Shown here: in pieces, positions 30,641-41,925 of the stretch
Layout: each line of letters starts with the position of its first letter
How positions within the stretch are numbered: position 1 is the first letter of the stretch
Source of the DNA: Rhizophagus irregularis
Taxonomy: Eukaryota > Glomeromycota > Glomeromycetes > Glomerales > Glomeraceae
Length of the DNA stretch: 64,000 nt
NCBI RefSeq assembly: GCF_026210795.1
Contig: NC_089433.1
Span: 682,001-746,000, forward strand
Direction: 5' to 3'
Program-made: the position numbers and the translations under genes
Notes under the pieces: generated by a model
Databases searched by the model: none
Told to the model about the DNA's origin: nothing
What the model saw: the letters and a program-made list of their open reading frames with translations, nothing else

Positions 30641-32469
30641 AGTAATGAATCACTCTTAGAATTAATTCTAGGATAACATGAAAATATTGTATGCAAATTG
30701 AGCTTGCAAACTCGACCACTGAGCACGCTCAGACACTTCAGTGATCGGTGCTCGATGGTCTCATTTAGGGGCAAGTAATATGGCATACTTTTTTCGTTAT
30801 ATTATTTATTATTTGGAATTAAAAAGAGGCCTGCTCTTTAACAAAAATGGTGAACATCTTGATCTTGGAAACTTAAAATTTGGGTAAGAAGATATGTTAA
30901 CAGGAATTAAGTCCAGTTCGATTTTAAGCTTAAATTCAATATTAGTTTTTGATATGTTTGCTAGTCTTGTAGGTTAATTTGGAGTTCAATAAATATTTCA
31001 AAAATTTTGTATATCGAGAAAGTGGCCAGACGTCGAAAGGCCACACACTTTTGTATATCTATTCAGAAATTTTGTCCCAGAACCTCCAAATATGCCTATA
31101 TTCATGATTCATCAGTATATAAAATCTAAAAAAAATTATATATATATATATATATATAAGAAAATATTTTTGTGTAAACTTATATATAAATTTAAGTACA
31201 ACTATATTAATTGAAAAATTTTGTGCATCAATAATGCATATTAAATTTTAAAATTGTGCATACAAAAAAAAATATATATATATTATATACTGTACAATAT
31301 GAATTTTATACATTAACTTGAAATACATACTAACTTTAAAATTATCTGTAAAAATATTTCATATTTAATCTTATTTTATATAAGTATTTTTAGAAATGAT
31401 ATATGCAGATGATTCAAAAAAGTATCTAAGATTATATTAATAAACATTTATTTGCAAGATCAGTCTTTGATTTTACCAAAGTAATTGATGATCCTTTGCA
31501 ATTAGATTATAATTGGAATATTCTTTTGAAATTGGATGAGTAGAATATTTTATGAATGTAAGCTTTTTTTCCATTTCTTATACCTGCATCTTCAAATTCT
31601 CAATCTCACATTATCTTTCAGTTATTAATGTCTTGCATAAATCAGCCAAAGGTATTTCTATTATATTTAGGCTATTGTTAATGCAGAATGAAACCAGTTA
31701 TTTCACTGAAAATTATCTTACTGATGAATATTTCATCAATAAGGTTATTTTACTAAGGCAAGTAATGTTTATTATATATTGAATTACAACCTTTAGTGGT
31801 TGTAATATTATAAACATAAGCTGTAAATTGGCTGTAAATACTACACTATTGTGGTTAGCTAAAAGATGGTAATTCTGATTTACAAACATTATATTTACTT
31901 GACTTTGGGACTTACAACTATTTATGGAAACTAATACTACATCTCACAGAGTTTGAGGCTAGGTAGGGAAATTAGAATTATTAGGGTTAGAATTAGAGTT
32001 AGGATAAGTGGATTAGGATTCAAAACTCCTTTCAATCCGATCACTTTTTTCTTAGTGAAACAGGATTGCGTCTCATATTAAGTAATTGATCAAAAGCTCT
32101 TTTGACTAGCATCTTATCTATAATGGGCCGATCAAGAGAAAAAAAAATCACGCGCGCCTTCTTTTTTGGAACGAAACTCCGATTCAAGAAAAATAATTTT
32201 ATTTAAATACAATGTAGCGTGGATCACGCGAAATAAACACAAAGGTTCGGGAACTTGCCCGTGATACATGATGTCACTAATTTGCTACGTTTATATCCCA
32301 ATATCCTAATAGCCTATCTATTCTCCCAAGATTAATTTAAACTGACTAATTTCTTTTATTTAAAAAATTATTTTGTAATTTATTTTAGTTGGTAAGTTAT
32401 ATATAAGTTATCTATTTAATTCTATTATTACTTATTTATATAATATTTACATATAATTACTCAATGACC
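30641..32469. other. No supported gene; AT-rich with minor repeats
   Basis: Contains a (TA)n run near 31138-31158 and a small group of TTAGGGTTAG variants near 31978-32010. A short plus-strand ORF at 31552-31782 has no recognisable motif. A T-rich stretch precedes the 3' end of the minus-strand Crinkler pseudogene. Confidence 0.35.
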
Positions 32470-33939
32470 TTATTTCCCACCATTTTGTGAAGCTTCAACC
32501 GGCTTCTGTGCCTCTTCCATACAATGCTTTGGTTTGCATATTATCATCTTTGTATTCGACGGCTACTGGTTCCGATTAGCTTAAACGATGGTTTTCTCTC
32601 CTCGTTTAGTGTACATTCCATAAAGTACATCTTTTACAATCCTCTATACTTTATCCGGAATCGTTTATTTCTTTTGCTTTGCGCTTTCGGCACGTTAAGG
32701 ATGGTCCATCGGTACTGTAACTTGCGTGAAGCCTTCCCTTTTTGACCTCAACTAATCCAGAAATTCTCCACTAGAACAACACTCTATCGCAAAATCGAGA
32801 TTCTCTTGTCCGTTATGTCCCACGATAAGTCTCTTCGTTATGATTTTGAAACCTTTTCATATAAGGATACACCACTGGCTAAGTAACAGTAATTTCGTTG
32901 CCTCGTACGCCATGTCAATGGGAGTAATCTTTATACGAAGTTTATTTCGGCCGTTAGGTGCCTCTAACAATAGCTTGATACTTTTCACCTTTTAGGTCCA
33001 CATATGACATATCCACATGAAAAACGGGATAGACATCAATACTAGGATTCGGGTCCTACGACTCCTCGCTAAATTCGTAGAATTGATACCTTGTCGGAAA
33101 GGTACATTCGTTAAATGGTTTCGATGGAGTCTCAATAATTACAGTGAACTTAAGGCTATTTTTTGTTACTAGCGCTCGCAACATCTCTCGGAATGCTATA
33201 TCCTATCTGGGCGAGTATCTGTCTTCATCATTCAAATACTGCGGCCGGATTTTCAAATGCATATGTATGTTGCACGTATGGAATCTTTGAGGCCTTCGAG
33301 AGTCGCGTTTTCGATATTCACTGCCCACTTAAATGCCTTGTCGAACGCTGCGGTTAGAAAAGTGCCCACGAAGAATTCTCCTATTATTATTCTAATTTAG
33401 AAGGAAGAATTCTCCTCTTATTATTTAATTTAGATGGAAGAAGGGTTTGTCCTAAATTCCGTAATTGTCTTAAGGATGAATTCATCATAAGGAAGAACCT
33501 GTCCTAAATTTCGCAATAAACCGTGCGGTAATGCGGTATCTTCGTCACTTTCTTCATTGATTTCTCGCTATTTTGTACGTATCATACGTACTATAGACAG
33601 ACTTGTTAAGCAATGCTTGCATCGAAGCAAGTTGCTCCCTTAATTCTAGTACCTCTTGACTCGAAGTGCAAACGAGTTATGGCGGAGAGACTATGATATG
33701 AATGCTCTTTCTCGGACCAGTAAGTACTCTTCTATTTCTCTTGTTGCAAGGAGTTCGGTTGAGAGATTGCCTAAAGGATCGTCTTGTTCGTAACTAATTT
33801 CCACTTAGTTTGTCTACAGGAAAAGTGTCGAACTCTGGTACTTTTTCGCCTTAATAGCGTCCTTGGGCTCACTAATAGGCTCATTCCTACTAAACAGAGA
33901 AAGCGTTCGCGGTTGACGAGACAGAGTAAAGTGAGACAT
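32470..33939 (-). pseudogene. Crinkler (CRN) with PD-(D/E)XK-like C-terminal domain, broken
   Basis: ATG 33939 (MSHFTLSRQPRTLS). The header can be read with shifts: KDAIKAKK (33870s), VEISYEQDDPLGNLSTELLA followed by TREIEEY (about 33800-33740), then SIHIIVSPP (about 33700) and LELREQLASMQALLNKS (about 33640-33595). After a gap, about 33370-33250 reads FDKAFKWAVNIENATLEGLK, then EMLRALVTKNSLKFTVIIET and PSKPFNECTFPTRYQ. Near 32840-32780 comes GHNGQENLDFAIE and, one frame over, LVEVKKGRL, a D...ExK arrangement. Last come ECTLNEERKPSFKL and an EASQNGGK end (TAA 32472-32470). The order header-linker-nuclease-like core is that of REase-type Crinklers. At least ten breaks. Composition is less AT-rich than the surroundings, consistent with decayed coding sequence. 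Described only; no functional product is expected. Confidence 0.65.
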
Positions 33940-34199
33940 TTCGGGTTATGTACTAATTTTCGCGAAATGTTACATTATCTGTTATTGTGTGATAAAAATT
34001 TTATAAATACTGAGGTAGGGTATATATAAGAAATTATTCTGTCGTACAGACACTGTACAGACTGTCGAGATCCATTTATTTTGTAACACAATCGGTGAAA
34101 TAAACTCTTCCAGGGCGAAGAAGTGTGCAAAAAATAAATCTGATAAATAATTATACATAGGTTATATGTAAACAGAGTTAAAATAAATAATGTTAATTT
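33940..34199. other. Upstream region of the Crinkler pseudogene
   Basis: No gene seen. AT content rises sharply. It holds GTACAGACACTGTACAGACTGT near 34045-34065, a small tandem phrase. Confidence 0.35.
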
Positions 34200-34720
34200 A
34201 GTCGAAAGATATTAAGTTTTCGTCTTCTCTCTTTTCATCTTTTTTCTACGTACAATCCCGCTTGATAACTAGTATCCTTTGTCATTATATTTGACACTTC
34301 CTGTGTCTCTTGTATCTTGTGGCTGTGCCTGATACGTCGAATTCTGCTAGATACATTCTCAAACCACATCTCATAGCGACGAACCATCTTTGTAATAGCT
34401 AGGTATATTACCTTTGGAAATAACTTCCAGCTTCATATAGTCTTCGAAGCTCATATCACAATATGCATTTCCGGTGCACTTGTACGCCATAAAGTATGCA
34501 TGCTAATGTTCGCTTCCTAATTTGGAATAGGTGAGCTGATTGCGAGAATAGCATATACCTATGTTTCTACGAGTTAAACATACAAAATGCATTGTTTTTC
34601 TGGCAATAAGATATCTATCAAATTGTCCTCATACATCAATTTCTCTCAAATTCGCTCCTTCCTAATCAGACGGAGCCTCATTTCATGAATTTCTGGAAAT
34701 TGGCAGTTATCTTTCTACAC
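34200..34720 (-). pseudogene. Unrecognised coding remnant
   Basis: On the minus strand about 34590-34200 reads HFVCLTRRNIGICYSRNQLT, then YSKLGSEH, then AYFMAYKCTGNAYCDMSFED and YMKLEVISKGNIPSYYKDGS, with four stops. The balanced codon content, and Cys residues in CTGNAYC, suggest an old gene, but I do not recognise the family with confidence. Confidence 0.35.
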
Positions 34721-34734
34721 AAAATCATTACAAC

Positions 34735-34875
34735 TGAACTATTTGACACGTGATTTACATCAATAAGCCATGAGATTTATAGCGTGTTTATAGCAAATTA
34801 TAGCGATTCTTTATCAAGTTATACTATAGAATATCATGATTAAAATTTATACGGATTTGTGAGTTTGGGCGAGGT
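34735..34875 (+). repeat. Dispersed repeat shared with 7080-7195
   Basis: AGATTTATAGCGTG...TTATAGC...ATTCTTTATCAAGTTATAC...AATATCATGATTAAAATTTA and TACGGATTT line up in order with 7090-7195. Both copies are in + orientation, each next to minus-strand pseudogenes. Confidence 0.45.
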
Positions 34876-35169
34876 GAATAGTTCGCTTTGCTAAGCCACT
34901 CATTAAAATCACGTGCACTTTCTGTTTCGGAACGCTGATCTCTTGCCAACAAGACGCTGGCGAAGAGTAAGAAATGTGAATAGTTCAAGGTATCAAATCA
35001 TAAGGTCAAATTTCAGAACCGAATAAAGTTGTTTAGAAATTTAATCCCCATATAGCATACAGCATACACAAAAAATCAAATCAAATACTTTAATATATAT
35101 CTTTATAATTTTATAAAACTGCTAAACAATAATATAAGTTTTATTTTAAGAATGAGCATATTAGTGGGG

Positions 35170-36330
35170 TAAATGAAAGTTATTACTTGGTCTCCTGGAT
35201 AATATCTTCCAATAAAATCTTGCTTTTGAAACCGAACCATTGGTAAAGTTTGATCCTATTTTTTTATAATTTACTGTTAAGTTTTTCCAAGCCAGTAATC
35301 TTAGTATTATGGTTCAAATAGATCAGGGACATTAGAATAATTATCGCATCTATTGATGGAAAATTTTCTTCATACAGTTTGAAGTATTTAAAAATGTTTT
35401 AATCTGTGGATCTAGTTCGTAAGTTTCTTCCATATCAGTATTTAAAGATCGAATTTTAAAGCTCCAGTTTGTGAGCTATTACTTTGAATAAGTTACCTAA
35501 AACATGATTACTTTTGCCAAATTTTAAGACTAAGACCATTTCAATTTCTCAATGTCATTTCAAGTCTTAAGTCATCATTTCGCCCACGTAATGGTATGCG
35601 AATTTATAAATTTCTGTGAATATGGGGGATATTCAGTTTCATCCTCTGGGAGGTTCGGCATGTATTGATTGAATCTTTAAGCTCTTTGTTCGGTTTCATC
35701 ATTAGCATTTTCCAGGATGAATCAAGGTATTCCCTCCCATTTAAATATAAGTTCATGACTTTATCTTTACTGAGATCATCAAAGAACATTTTGCTCTCTT
35801 CAAGCTTCCAGTCTGGCATGTATATATTCCCCACTTATCAAATTCCTTATGAAGAAACAAGAATGATTTCGGCATCATACTCCGTTGGGTGTTGTCCATC
35901 CACGATATACCATACTTTTGGGACATCCAGATTCTATTCTTTAAAGCGAAAGATTTCAATACACAAGATGTGTTTCTTACTGTAAAGAATCGGATTTTTA
36001 TTGGCTTTATGGTACACTACCATTTTCCCTAGACCTGAAAGATATATAATAGGTAGTAGCTGAAATGTTTCCCAGTCCCTGGATTGCCAGTGATCCGCAA
36101 TCTTTTTATTTTATTTTCAAGAACAACGCTTTCAAATCATCATAGCATTTGCGGACAAACAGATAGGTTTTTTACTATCAGCCAAATAGAGAAAATTCTT
36201 GCGGTCTTTAAACCTTTCCAGAATTTCTCAATTTTTTTATCGTTAATTCCTCTGCAAACCACTGTACAATAGGAATAAATGTGTAGACAGAGTTAATATA
36301 GAAGTATTCGATATCATTAAAAGTTATACG
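35170..36330 (-). pseudogene. Crinkler-type P-loop NTPase domain, broken
   Basis: Read on the minus strand: about 36290-36180 KFWKGLKTARIFSIWLIVKN (family linker); about 36110-36060 RLRITGNPGTGKHFSYYLLY, a Walker A (GxxGxGK) whose usual Ser/Thr after Lys is His; about 36000-35960 MVVYHKANKNPILYSKKH; about 35920-35890 KVWYIVDGQHP, a Walker B-like strand; 35834-35604 MPDWKLEESKMFFDDL and LNGREYLDSSWKMLMM; about 35480-35450 KSNHVLGNLFKVIAHKLEL; about 35360-35290 SIDAIIILMSLIYLNHNTKI. This order fits the NTPase module found in many Crinklers of early-diverging fungi. Frames change at least four times. The open piece 36655-36413, upstream on the same strand, could be a preceding exon (SLQIKKEIAELCSHFLQKS) but I cannot connect it. 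The altered Walker A would impair nucleotide binding even without the frameshifts. Confidence 0.6.
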
Positions 36331-36998
36331 TCACGATCATGTCGACCAATGCGAAGGTAAATTGGGTTAAGAGACCAAAAAAGGCAAAGTTAGATAACGA
36401 TGTAACACAAAATCAAAAGTCGAGTCCTATTATTTTTAGAACGTATAATAACTTTCCTTGGGAAACAAAGTTTAAGGTCAGGCGTTGAAGAACATTCATC
36501 ACATTATTTTTCCAGGATTTTTGTAAAAAGTGAGAGCATAACTCAGCAATTTCTTTTTTTATTTGAAGTGAGACCGATAATACATCACAAATATCATTAA
36601 GAGACATTGCTTTTTTATTAGAAAGAATTTTTAGAGACGAAAAAACTAAATACAAAATGGGTTGAGTTTATATCAAACTTCACATCAAACTTTCTATCAC
36701 GCATAAAATATATAAAAAGTGATTGTCATGAAGTATCTTGATTATAATATTACGTAATATCAGATAATCACAGTGGTCATACGAGAGACCTCAATGACCA
36801 ATGGGAACGTTTTTCTCCCTTCACGAGTATTTATCGTAAAATGAATTATAATAAAATTTTGAAAGAAAAAATGATCGAAATAGCAGTAGCTAACACATAA
36901 TATGTTACATCGATATATCTATGTTGTATGTAAGTTGCAGAATCAATTTTTAATTTCAAACTAGTAACTATTATTTTTGTTTTTTCTTTTTAAAATCG
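36331..36998. other. Boundary region between accessory graveyard and tandem gene block
   Basis: Contains the minus-strand open piece 36655-36413 mentioned with the NTPase remnant. Otherwise no gene is seen. Confidence 0.35.
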
Positions 36999-37053
36999 TA
37001 CCACTGTACCACCGTGTGCACATTTCTAATTTAATAAAATGATCGGCTGGTCA
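36999..37053 (+). promoter_or_regulatory. Conserved upstream block of tandem gene copy 1
   Basis: TACCACTGTACCACCGTGTG followed by TAATTTAATAAAATGATCGG lies about 110-165 bp before the ATG. The same order of blocks stands before copy 3 (44121-44170), and a shorter version (ATCACCGTGTACACA...GTCATATGAT) stands before copy 2. Conservation outside the coding sequence suggests a promoter or simply recent duplication. Confidence 0.5.
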
Positions 37054-37163
37054 TATGATGTTTACGATGCTATTGTCTCGTGAAAAAGGCAGACACCAAT
37101 TCTCTATTTCTTAAATCTCATTTTGTTTACACGATTTTTTTTTTAAAAGAAAAGGAAAAAAAA

Positions 37164-38797
37164 ATGTCAAAAATTATTGAAGAATTTAATATTACTAAAT
37201 GTCAAAGACTTTCTCAATTGAATGAGAAAATAATTAAGCAATACGAGTACGTAATATTTATTTTAATATATCTTGAGGTTTTTTTGAGACCTGATATTGA
37301 TTTAATTCACTTATCAATTTAGAACACAAACTGGAGCAAGGATTATTCTTAATACCGGGCAAATTACAACTTTGACAATCTCCGGAAATTCATCTGAATT
37401 TAAAAAAGCCAAAATTTTGATAAGAGATTTCCTTGAAAAAAATTCTTTTATTCCAAAAGTTTATTATCTTATTTTGGACAGATCAATTTTGAAAAATAAT
37501 GACAAACTTAAATTTGTTAAATTCCATGAGGAAACTATAGAAATTAACGATGATGTCGGTGATGGTGGTGATAATTCTTTGGAAGATTCAGACAGAAAAG
37601 CCCATTATTTCGTTGAATTTCTACAACAAAATAATGAGACCGACGATGATGATGATTCGAGCAAACCTGAAGAATTCCTAAATTTAATTTCTCCATGTCA
37701 TTTTAATACTTTCAACAAAATTGAAGATTGTTTGGAAAGATTATATTTAAAGATAAAAACAACAATTAAAAGAAGTTATGCATTTCCCGACCAAATCGTC
37801 TTTAAACCTAATATATACCTTGGCAAAGCCTTATTTTCTGATGTTATTAATCCTGAGGATACTTTTGTTTTAAAAGAATGGTATATGTTTAATATCTTAT
37901 CAGAACATGGTAGTCGTGAAAGTATTGATGATTATACTTTTGATGGTGAATTTTACAATAATAATACCGTTAATACTGCATTTCATCAAGGCTCACTTCA
38001 AATTAAAGAAAATTTCAAAATACTTGAACAAAAATTTGATTTCAAATTGGACAGTGAACAAGTTGCCCAAGACAAAAACAAAGGAAAAATAAGCATTTTT
38101 TATTCTCCTGGAGAATTCAAGAGGAGAAAGATAACATTGCGATGGAGCGAACGAGAAAATAAATGGAAAGTTACTGTTAACGCACATGGTCTTAATCGTT
38201 TAGGTGAGTGATTTTACTAACTAAAATTAAAATGTATTTTTTATTTTTTTTTTCTTTTTTAACAAATTTTTATTAGCGCATATTGATATTCTCTCTGGAT
38301 CAAAGGAGCCTGATATTAGACTCTCGCTTAAAACTTTTTATAATCTTCCTTCTGAGGGCTCAGAGATTGAAGAGACGGTTGATAAAGTTCAGTCTCAAAT
38401 TTTTTACGAAAGAGATGGAATGTGGTTTAAATCAAATGATTTTATCGATACTATAATTAAACGGGCTGTTGTTCGACAAGTTATTGAAAAGAAACGTTAC
38501 AAGTAATAGATTCATTGTTTCTTCACAGTGATTAATTAATCTTTTCTTTTAAACAATTCTCATCTTTTAAATCTTTATTTTCACTTAAAATTATAAAGAA
38601 ATAAGGATTTTTTTATTACATTCTCAACGGTAAAACAGGACAATAGAGGTAAAATTACGATTCAAAATTTTATCAAGTTGAAACATCGTTTTTGGAAACA
38701 AAAGATTAGCAAGATTAGCTTAGATAACGTTGAAGATTTTATGAAGAGCGCTAGTGAAATTTTACATTATGCTCGAGAATTGATAAGTGCAATATAA
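37164..38797 (+). CDS. KH-like tandem family, copy 1
   Basis: Four exons: 37164-37246, 37323-38203, 38277-38502, 38599-38797, with GT-AG introns (GTACGT, GTGAGT and GTAATA donors) and consistent phases. The protein is about 460 residues. Residues 15-70 (RLSQLNEKIIKQYE, TGARIILNTGQITTLTISGN, then AKILIRDFLEK) resemble a type I KH RNA-binding domain without the GXXG loop; this is my reading, not a search result. An acidic loop (INDDVGDGGDNSLEDSD) follows. The middle part holds FNTFNKIEDCLERLYLKIKT, FGK-like YLGKALF and EWYMFNIL. The end of exon 2, KRRKITLRWSERENKWKVTV, is the most conserved stretch between copies. Exon 4 ends with LDNVEDFMKSASEIL. No signal peptide or membrane segment is seen. 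All introns can be removed without a stop, so the gene looks functional. Confidence 0.8.
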
Positions 38798-39230
38798 ATA
38801 ATTTATAGAAAATATTTTCTGTTTTTTTGTATAAATTTCTAATTTATGTAAATATTGTTTAAGCTAAAATCAAATAAATAAATTTTATTTCATCTAATCG
38901 AAATTATTTATCTGACAATGTATATCTCAGTTTGGAGCATAAAGTTTTTTAAGCTATTTTCCGTACTTTTTGGCAAATATTTGAACTATTACTTCGTGAT
39001 TATAAATGAGTTTAAAAACATATTAGGAATAATGTACAGTATTTGTGTGATTTGTGTGATTTAAAAAATTGTTGATTGTTCGTTCAGTTGATTGCCGATC
39101 GTTAATTATTGTCTACAAGATCTACATGCAATTGTCTACCAAATTTACCTATTACATACGATAAATAATAATATTTTGTGGCCGAAAGTCGAAATGAGAT
39201 TATAATAACACATAATTGCAACCATCGTGT
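38798..39230. other. Intergenic, copy 1 to copy 2
   Basis: No gene. Contains AATAAATAAA-type sequence near 38870 that could serve as a polyadenylation signal for copy 1, and the repeated phrase TTTGTGTGATTTGTGTGATT near 39045. Confidence 0.4.
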
Positions 39231-39275
39231 AATACCCATGTATCACCGTGTACACAGCGGTCAGTCATATGATAG
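39231..39275 (+). promoter_or_regulatory. Conserved upstream block of tandem gene copy 2
   Basis: ACCCATGTATCACCGTGTAC followed by CAGTCATATGATAG, about 115-155 bp before the ATG, corresponds to the blocks before copies 1 and 3 but lacks the TTTAATAAA part. Confidence 0.4.
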
Positions 39276-39386
39276 TTATTGTTTCGAAAAAAGGTAATTG
39301 ATTTTGATATAAATTACTTATTGGGAGTACTTACAGTCCTTCACCCCTTTACCATCGCTTTTGTTCATACAATCTTCGAAAGAAAA

Positions 39387-41023
39387 ATGTCGAATATCGA
39401 AAAATTTGATATTACTAGATGCCAGAGACTTTCTCAATTAAATGAGAAAATAATTAAGCAATACGAGTACGTAATATTTATTTTAATATATCTTGGGTTT
39501 TTTTTGAGACCTGATATTATTATATTTAATTCACTTATTAATTTTAGAACACAAACTGGAGCAAGGATTATTCTTAATACCGGGCAAATTACAACTTTGA
39601 CAATCTCCGGAAATTCATCTCAATTTATAAATGCCAAAGTTTTGATAAGAGATTTCCTTGAAAAAACCTCCTTTCTTCCAACACTTAGTTATTTTGTTTT
39701 GGCTGAACATGTTTCGAATAATAGAAAACTTAAATTTGAGAAATTCAATGAGAAAACTGTAGAAATTAATGGGGATGGTGGTGATGATGGTAATGATGGT
39801 AATGATGGTTATGATGATGATGATAATGATTCTTTAGATGGATCAGACATAAAATCTCGTTATTTCATTAAGTTTGATGAGACTGTCGTTAATTATGACG
39901 ATAATAAACCTGATGAATATATAAATCTTACTCCATATCAATTCAATACCATCAATAAAATTGGTGATTGTTTGGAAAGATTATTTTTAAAAATAAAAAC
40001 AACTATTAATAGGAGTCTTACATTCCACGACCAAATCATTTTTAAACCTAAAATATTCTTTGGTAAACTCTTATTTTTTGATTTTACTAATCCCGAAGAT
40101 CCTTTTGTTTTACAAGAATGGTATAGGTTTAATGTCTTATCAAAAAGAGGTCGTAGCGAAAGTGTTGCCGATTGTTCTTGTGATGATGGTGATCTTTATG
40201 GTTGTAGGACCGTTAATAATGAATTTCAACAAGGTTCGCCTCTAATTGAGGAAAATTTTAGAATATTTCAACAAAAATTTGGGTTTAAATTGGATGATGA
40301 ACAGGGTAAAAACAAGGGAAAAGTAAATATTACTTATGTTCCATCACCAACTAAGAAGAGAAAGATAACATTGCGTTGGAGTGAACAAGAAAATAAATGG
40401 AAAGTTGCTATCAATGCTCATGGTCTTAATCGTCTAGGTGAGTGATTTTACAATTTAAATTCTTTAAAAAAGAAAAAAATAAATTGTTTTTTTAACTTCC
40501 TTTTTTTTTATTATTAGCTAATATTGATATTGTCTCTGGATCAAAAACGCCTGACATAAGATTCTCACTTAAAACTTTTTATGGACTTCCTTCTGAAGGT
40601 TCAGAAATTGAGAAAACAGTGAATGTCGTACAATCTCAAATTTCTGCTGAAAGAGATGGCATGTGGTTTAAATCAAAAGATTTTAAAGGCACTGAAATTA
40701 AAAGAGCTGTAATTCGTCAAGTCATTAGAAAGAAATGCTACAAGTAATAAATTTATTGTTTTCTCACGGTGATCAATTAATCTTTTAAAAAATTCATATT
40801 AATTTAAATTTTTTTACTTTAAAATTGAAGGAATGAAAAATTTTCTATTACGTTTTCAACAGTAAAACAGGAAGAGAAAGGTAAATTCTTCATTCAAGAC
40901 TCTATCACTTTAGGACACAAATTTTGGGATCAAAAAATTAGCTTAGATAATGTTGAAGAATTTATGACGAGTATTTTTGAATCTTTGTTTTATGCTCGAG
41001 AAATGATGAATGTTTTTGTTTGA
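39387..41023 (+). CDS. KH-like tandem family, copy 2
   Basis: Exons 39387-39466, 39548-40437, 40518-40743, 40831-41023; intron positions and phases are the same as in copy 1. The first intron (81 bp) is a multiple of three and has no stop, so an unspliced ORF reads straight through from upstream; its GTACGT donor and TTTTAG acceptor, and alignment with copies 1 and 3, show it is an intron. The acidic loop is expanded to GDGGDDGNDGNDGYDDDDND, encoded by a GATGGT/AATGAT microsatellite. The KH-like region (TGARIILNTGQITTLTISGN) is identical to copy 1 over more than 20 residues. The C-terminal exon reads KFFIQDSITLGHKFWDQKIS. All exons are open. Function unknown; RNA binding is inferred from the KH-like pattern only. 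Confidence 0.8.
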
Positions 41024-41429
41024 TAAATATTTTTTATTTTCGCTTTAATCCTATTTTCACGAATCTTCTTAATTATTTAAGTTTATTGTCAAATAAATTA
41101 TTTTATTTTATTTTCTTTAAGAGATATTATTTAACTGGTCATAAAATTTTAGCCCCTCCTACTTTATAACTTTTTATTCTTTTTTTATATTTTAATAAAA
41201 TGTCGCAAGAGAATGCGAGAGAAGGTTGAAGATTTCACGAGTTAATCTCAATAATTATTACATAGTTAATTATTAAAAGTACTATGCTTGCCAACAAATA
41301 AATAACGTAAAACAGAAGGTTTATTCTTGCCATGATTGCCCCCAAATTTATACTAAGCGTGAAACTATTAAAGTAAAAACCCATAAATTAATAGATGGTT
41401 TTCGAATGTGGCTTTTTTTTATGTTACAC
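41024..41429. other. Intergenic
   Basis: No gene seen. GTCAAATAAATTATTTTATT near 41090 may be the polyadenylation region of copy 2. Confidence 0.4.
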
Positions 41430-41775
41430 TGCTGTCACTATTGTCATAGTTGCTTCTGTTGGAATTGTTGTTCTTGTTTCAGTTGAGCGTGCTTAAGTGA
41501 CTGTAACTTTGCTGTTATGATTTGATAATATTCAATTTTTGAACTTGCTTTATTATATATATCTTCTTCCATTTCTTTAAATCTTTGATTCACGTTGTAT
41601 TTTGTATTAAAAACTTCCAAGAGCACAAATAATCTTTTTACGTTAGCTTTACGTTCTATTTATTCATTTATGTAAAAGCAGGAGAGTAAACAATAAAAAA
41701 GTCCTATACATGTTAGCTTTACGTTCTTCGTATGACAATATAAGATGCCATGCTTGTTGCAAATTGCACGTGATT
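41430..41775 (-). pseudogene. Med15/KIX-like short gene, copy B, disrupted
   Basis: Minus strand: LQQAWHLILSYEERKANM (about 41762-41709), an insertion of about 48 bp flanked by GTTAGCTTTACGTTCT on both sides (41644 and 41708), then RKANVKRLFVLLEVFNTKYN and RFKEMEEDIYNKASSKIEYY, ending in a Gln-rich tail. It is clearly homologous to the intact copy A at 41905-42240. The layout W...ERK...R.F..L..F...A.SK.EYY..I..K...+ poly-Q resembles the KIX region of fungal Mediator subunit 15. Without the insertion the frame is continuous; with it there are stops. Confidence 0.5.
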
Positions 41776-41820
41776 TTTATTGCGCATTGCGGTCGCGCAA
41801 TGCACGCACATATTTGGATT

Positions 41821-41925
41821 ACATGCAATTTGCATAAATCAAGCGGACCGCGACCATGTAATTTGCATAAATCGAGCGGACCGCGACCATGTAATTTGCA
41901 TAAATCAAGAGGACCGCAAGATTTC
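41821..41925 (+). repeat. 33-bp tandem repeat, three copies
   Basis: ATTTGCATAAATC plus A/GAGCGGACCGCGACCATGTA repeats at 41828, 41861 and 41894 with exact 33-bp period. It lies between copies A and B of the KIX-like gene and overlaps the last codons of copy A. Repeat-derived frames read CKLHGRGPLDL three times and are not evidence of a gene. Confidence 0.9.

Noticed and set aside
7080-34875. The 7.1-kb and 34.8-kb repeats as LTRs of one large element
   Set aside because: They share blocks in the same orientation, but no matching target duplication, primer-binding site or polypurine tract is visible, and the sequence between them is a mosaic.
35665-35985. Plus-strand ORF
   Set aside because: It is antisense to the Crinkler-type NTPase remnant, whose Walker motifs are on the minus strand.
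39279-40445. Single 388-codon ORF covering exons 1-2 of tandem copy 2
   Set aside because: The first intron is 81 bp long, a multiple of three, without stops. Comparison with copies 1 and 3 and the GTACGT donor shows it is an intron.
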